Below are positions 25,445 to 28,221 of a stretch of DNA of 28,221 bases, in pieces (position 1 is the stretch's first letter; each line of letters starts with the position of its first letter). The position numbers were made by a program, and so were the translations under genes. Source of the DNA: RUG721 sp040307385. GTDB lineage: Bacteria; Actinomycetota; Coriobacteriia; Coriobacteriales; Atopobiaceae. Location: contig JAWRJQ010000060.1 in assembly GCA_040307385.1 (NCBI GenBank), forward strand, positions 1 through 28,221. The letters are read 5' to 3'. The notes below the pieces were generated by a model that did not search any database, had not been told where the DNA came from, and worked only from the letters and a program-made list of their open reading frames with translations.

Positions 25445-26250
25445 ATCAGCCCCAAGCGCAGGCAGGCGCGATACACGCCGTCGTCATCCACGTCATCCGT
25501 GACGTAGGTGGCGACGGCCTTCGTTTCTTGCGCGGCATTTCCCAAGGCCACGCTCGTGCCGCAGACGCGGAACATGGAAATGTCGTTCTGGCTGTCGCCG
25601 AAGGCAACGGCCTCCTCGCGTGCAAGTCCCAGGTACGCGAGCACCTCTGCGACGCCGGCGCCCTTGCCCCCGCCCACGGGAATGACATCCACGAAGGTGG
25701 GGCACCAGCGCACGAGCTCGCATCCGGAAAGCCGGCCAAGCAGCTCGTCTTCCTCGCCGGGCATGCATTCGACGGATGCCTGGAACACATCGCTCTCGTA
25801 GATCGATTCCAGGCTGCTGAGCGGGAAGTTCTCGAGCATCGGCGCATACACGTGGTAGAAATTATCGGTGCGGTGCGTCGAGAAGAGCCTGTGCTTGCTC
25901 TGAAAGGTCATCGCGCGACGGGATGCTTGCGCGAACGCGAACAGGGCGTCGAGGATGTCGGTCGTGAACCGGGCTTCGCGGACGGTCGCGTCGCCCACCG
26001 TGCAGAGCTGGCCGTTGAAGAGCACCATGCCATCGAAAAGCTCGACGGGATACTGCGCGATATCGGCCGGCCCGCGGCCGGTTGCCGCACAGCATACGAT
26101 GCCGCGCGCACGGAGCATCTCGAGCGCTTGGATCGAGGATGGCAGGAGTCGCGGCTCGCCGAGATGCGCGAGCGTGCCGTCGATGTCGAAGAATGCGGTT
26201 TTTACCGGAGCTGGCGCAGCCCAGCTGTTGGGTATGGTCTCCATATGCAT
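25441..26250 (-). CDS. Cof-type HAD-IIB hydrolase
   Basis: A 269-residue haloacid dehalogenase-superfamily phosphatase. Motif I is FFDIDGTL (nucleophile D22, acid D24), motif II AATGRG, motif III the Lys in GGGKGAGV, and motif IV FGDSQNDISMF. A type IIB cap lies between motifs II and III, as in Cof/YbiV sugar-phosphate and FMN/PLP phosphatases. The substrate cannot be told. The ATG at 26250 (MHMET) lies 13 nt after the ADP-ribosylglycohydrolase stop, with GAGAAAG as a modest ribosome binding site; an ATG two codons later is possible. It is the last gene of that operon. Confidence 0.93.
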   Translation of the reverse strand: MHMETIPNSWAAPAPVKTAFFDIDGTLAHLGEPRLLPSSIQALEMLRARGIVCCAATGRGPADIAQYPVELFDGMVLFNGQLCTVGDATVREARFTTDILDALFAFAQASRRAMTFQSKHRLFSTHRTDNFYHVYAPMLENFPLSSLESIYESDVFQASVECMPGEEDELLGRLSGCELVRWCPTFVDVIPVGGGKGAGVAEVLAYLGLAREEAVAFGDSQNDISMFRVCGTSVALGNAAQETKAVATYVTDDVDDDGVYRACLRLGLI

Positions 26251-26263
26251 GTCTTTCTCGGCG

Positions 26264-27028
26264 CTAGATGAACAGGCAGGACTCGATGATATCCTTTCCG
26301 CGCAGCGTGGAGAGCCACTCGTCGGGGATGGCATCATAGCCGTACACTTCGCCCGCGAGCGCACCGGCGATGCAGGCGGTGGTATCGGTGTCTGATCCCA
26401 TGTTCACCGCCGCGAGCACGCAGTCGCGGTAGGTCGAGGTGTGCGTGAAGCACCAGAGCGCTGCCTGGAGCGTATGCGCCACGAACCCGTCCGACGGGAT
26501 GTGCTCGATGTCCTCGGGCAGCTCTGCCTGCGCTGCAAGATCCGGGTTGCGCAGGATATGGACGAAGCGCACGCAGGCGTCGGTTGAGATCTGATGGGCG
26601 TGGGTGATGGCCGAGACCGCGCGGATGCTGTCGTCGTCCGCATGTGTATAGGCGAGCGGGGCGATGCGCATGAGCGACCCGTTGCCATTGGAGTTGACGC
26701 TGCCGCATCCGATGCCGCGAGTGATAGCCGCCGAGGTGGCGTTGCCCACGTCGAAGACGTTCCCGTCGATGGCAAAGGCGCCATCGTAGAACCAATCCTC
26801 GAAGTTGAGGCGGATGTCGGCTGCATCTACCCGACCGCCCTGTGCTTTGATGCTCGCGCAGGTAGCGAGCAAAAGCGCCGTGTCGTCGGACCAGGTTCCC
26901 GCAGGCTGGTAGTGCGTGCCGAATCCGACCATGCCCGTGCATGAGAACGAGCCGCGCTCCTTGAATTCGAACGGCACGCCCAAGGCATCGCCGACCGCCG
27001 CCCCATAGACCGCATCGCGTAGTGCCAT
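26264..27028 (-). CDS. ADP-ribosylglycohydrolase family protein
   Basis: A 254-residue DraG/ARH-fold hydrolase. Metal-binding motifs are GTWSDDTALLLA (residues 44-55, with S47, D48, D49), GNGSLMRIAPLA, and NMGSDTDTTACIAGALAG near residue 215; together these form the two-magnesium site. GAAVGDALGVPFEF at the N-terminus is typical. Such enzymes remove ADP-ribose from proteins or small molecules, or act on related ADP-ribosyl compounds. No ADP-ribosyltransferase is visible in the window, so the target is unknown. AGGGAG lies 6 nt before the ATG at 27028. Followed after 13 nt by the HAD gene. Confidence 0.93.
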   Translation of the reverse strand: MALRDAVYGAAVGDALGVPFEFKERGSFSCTGMVGFGTHYQPAGTWSDDTALLLATCASIKAQGGRVDAADIRLNFEDWFYDGAFAIDGNVFDVGNATSAAITRGIGCGSVNSNGNGSLMRIAPLAYTHADDDSIRAVSAITHAHQISTDACVRFVHILRNPDLAAQAELPEDIEHIPSDGFVAHTLQAALWCFTHTSTYRDCVLAAVNMGSDTDTTACIAGALAGEVYGYDAIPDEWLSTLRGKDIIESCLFI

Positions 27029-27059
27029 GGTCGTCTCCCTTGCCTCGCGGGGTTCCTTC

Positions 27060-27251
27060 TCACCAGTGTACACGCAGAGACGGGCGTGCGCTGTGCGCGC
27101 CATGCACGAGCTTGAGTCCGATGCTGTGGAAGCGACTCCTGCCCTGCGGGTGCGGGGTCTTGCCGTCGACACGGTCCTCGTTTGCCGACCGTTTGGCTGC
27201 GATGCGCTCCTGCACGCGCCTGAAGAGAGCGTTCTTGCGCAGAGGTATCAT
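27060..27251 (-). CDS. Candidate small basic protein (63 aa)
   Basis: A 63-residue frame, MIPLRKNALFRRVQERIAAK and so on, strongly basic, ending LRVHW. I recognise no family. Support is positional: a perfect AAGGAGG (27264-27258) lies 6 nt before the ATG, a TATCAT -10 box lies 38 nt before it, and the frame ends 31 nt before the ADP-ribosylglycohydrolase gene as if first in that operon. Against it, the codon pattern is not clearly that of a gene and the length is short. It may be a real small protein, or only a leader whose translation matters for the genes downstream. Confidence 0.4.
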   Translation of the reverse strand: MIPLRKNALFRRVQERIAAKRSANEDRVDGKTPHPQGRSRFHSIGLKLVHGAHSARPSLRVHW

Positions 27252-27289
27252 CTCCGCCCTCCTTTTCGGCATCCTTGCCGCATACCTCG

Positions 27290-27295
27290 ATGATA
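27290..27295 (-). promoter_or_regulatory. -10 box before the small gene / ADP-ribosylglycohydrolase operon
   Basis: Minus-strand gggTATCATcga lies 38 nt before the ATG at 27251, the same hexamer as before asnS and uppP. Confidence 0.4.
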
Positions 27296-27328
27296 CCCGC
27301 CGCGGGCGCGGCTCGCGTGCCGCGCAGG

Positions 27329-27351
27329 GCGACCGGTCGCTTTTGCGACCG
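27329..27351. repeat. Palindrome/hairpin of gcgacc units
   Basis: gcgaccggtcgc (27329-27340) is a perfect 12-bp palindrome. Its right half also pairs with the next unit: cggtcgc-TTTT-gcgaccg (27334-27351), a 7-bp stem. No T-run follows on either strand, so this is not a standard terminator. It sits about 35 bp upstream of the -10 box at 27290-27295, where an operator could lie. Confidence 0.5.
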
Positions 27352-27482
27352 CTATCGAGTGCCTTGACTGGGGCGCCATCATCGGAATGAAACCGATTTC
27401 CTTGGATGAGGACGGGCGGGGCAATGCTGTCGAATAGGTGAAGCATGTGATCGAGCGGCCCGCAATCCGATGGCCCTTCTGC

Positions 27483-27488
27483 TAAGCT
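27483..27488 (+). promoter_or_regulatory. -10 box before the DUF5684-like gene
   Basis: gcTAAGCTgggg lies 45 nt before the ATG at 27534, in the same context style as the other TAnnnT boxes. The stretch 27352-27482 before it shows no gene, only a weak hairpin at 27381-27397. Confidence 0.45.
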
Positions 27489-27533
27489 GGGGCAAGTCGT
27501 ATCGTTATCGAAACCATGAGGAGAGCAGCCGAT

Positions 27534-28184
27534 ATGGTTTTTTTGAACCTAAGTCACGCATATCAGGGAGTCGACCAAATGCTCTACCAACCCCAAGGTG
27601 GAGAGTTGGGCACGTTTTCCGTCTTCATCTTCATCCTCACAATCATCGCCGCCATTCTCGCGGCTATCCTTTACATCGGCACATACCGCATGTACGAGAA
27701 GATGGGGGAACAGGGATGGAAGATGTTCCTGCCCATGTACAGCAGGTACGTGCTTTACCAGCACGTCTGGAACCCCAAAGCGTACATAGCGATGGTGGTG
27801 CTGGTCATTGCGTGCGGAATGAGCCTGTACGCCGCAGTGTTTGTGACGACGCTGGCAACAATGATGATGCCGCCGGCAGCCGTCCCGCTTCCCGACTACA
27901 CCCTGCATGTTGCCATCGGGAGCAGCGTTGCGATCGTGGCATTTGTCATCCATGTCATCTTCAGCTATAAACTCAGCCAGTCGTTCGGGCGCGGTATCGG
28001 AACCACCCTCGGGCTCGCAATCCTGCCCGGCATCTTCTGTGCCGTGCTCGGGTTCGGATCCGCCCAATTCACCCAACCCGATACGGCAGTCTGGGCGGAT
28101 GTTGCGGTCAGGCGCAACAATCAGGTGAAAAAGGACATCGAGAACGTCCAGATCGGCCTGAGCAGCAGGCACTTGACAGCGTAA
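27534..28184 (+). CDS. DUF5684-like multi-pass membrane protein
   Basis: A 216-residue protein with about four membrane helices: about 31-53, 80-103, 125-147 and 155-177. After the first helix comes MYEKMGEQGWKMFLPMYSRY, which is the G.xGWkxxiPxYN.Y-type motif of the DUF5684 family found in many Gram-positive and actinobacterial genomes; function unknown. The C-terminal tail (VRRNNQVKKDIENVQ) is polar and probably cytoplasmic. I chose the ATG at 27534 because TGAGGAGAG lies about 10 nt upstream; an ATG at 27516 overlaps that site. Nothing recognisable lies between its stop and the window end except a GAGGAGG near 28211, perhaps the ribosome binding site of the next gene. Confidence 0.8.
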   Translation: MVFLNLSHAYQGVDQMLYQPQGGELGTFSVFIFILTIIAAILAAILYIGTYRMYEKMGEQGWKMFLPMYSRYVLYQHVWNPKAYIAMVVLVIACGMSLYAAVFVTTLATMMMPPAAVPLPDYTLHVAIGSSVAIVAFVIHVIFSYKLSQSFGRGIGTTLGLAILPGIFCAVLGFGSAQFTQPDTAVWADVAVRRNNQVKKDIENVQIGLSSRHLTA

Positions 28185-28221
28185 GCGCGCCGCTTGAGTT
28201 CCCTGCTCGTCGAGGAGGTCC

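Noticed and set aside
26251..26364. Longer N-terminus for the HAD hydrolase
   Set aside because: It would overlap the ADP-ribosylglycohydrolase gene by 100 bp, and the added residues are a Ser/Cys-rich shadow.

Overview
The window is high-GC bacterial chromosome with dense coding, short intergenic gaps and many GTG/TTG starts. Gene content and style point to an anaerobic gut actinobacterium of the class Coriobacteriia (Collinsella/Olsenella-like). That is an inference from gene content and codon use; no rRNA is present to prove it. I see no tRNA, rRNA, CRISPR array, insertion sequence or phage gene. The window reads as chromosomal core plus a few accessory modules.

Layout. (1) 1-349: the 3' end of a gene with a Cys/His-rich C-terminal motif, closed by a UUCG-loop terminator. 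(2) 363-497: an unusual nested palindrome with 38-bp perfect outer arms. (3) 557-6674: a sucrose/fructoside locus with a LacI-type regulator, a fused PTS IIBCA permease and two tandem GH32 hydrolases. Three copies of a LacI-family operator sit at the two promoters. (4) 6691-7585: an exported or membrane-anchored barnase-like RNase followed by its barstar-type inhibitor, convergent with asnS. (5) 9187-12360: pspA, a bacterial GIDE/MUL1-like membrane protein gene, free-methionine-R-sulfoxide reductase and pyrE. (6) 12379-15417, minus strand: pcrA/uvrD helicase then mtnN. (7) 15562-18886, minus strand: a polar amino acid (glutamate/glutamine type) ABC transporter in the order binding lipoprotein, permease, permease, ATPase. 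It has a hairpin between the first two genes and a 200-nt leader. (8) 19214-21401: uppP divergent from a coiled-coil plus lysozyme-like cell-wall protein. (9) 21492-25444: an EamA exporter divergent from a PreP-like M16C metalloprotease. (10) 25441-27251, minus strand: a candidate 63-aa basic protein, an ADP-ribosylglycohydrolase and a Cof-type HAD phosphatase. (11) 27534-28184: a DUF5684-like membrane protein.

How the parts work together. The sucrose locus is a self-contained uptake and hydrolysis unit: IIBCA imports and phosphorylates the sugar, the GH32 enzymes split it, and the LacI regulator probably controls both its own gene and the permease. Modules 4, 5, 8 and 11 all concern the envelope or stress. 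The most unusual items are the nested palindrome at 363-497, the PspA-GIDE pair, the stand-alone barnase/barstar pair and the Asn-to-Ser change in the catalytic motif of the first GH32 enzyme. Most promoters I can place share a TAnnnT -10 box 23-56 nt before the start codon, with no clear -35 box.
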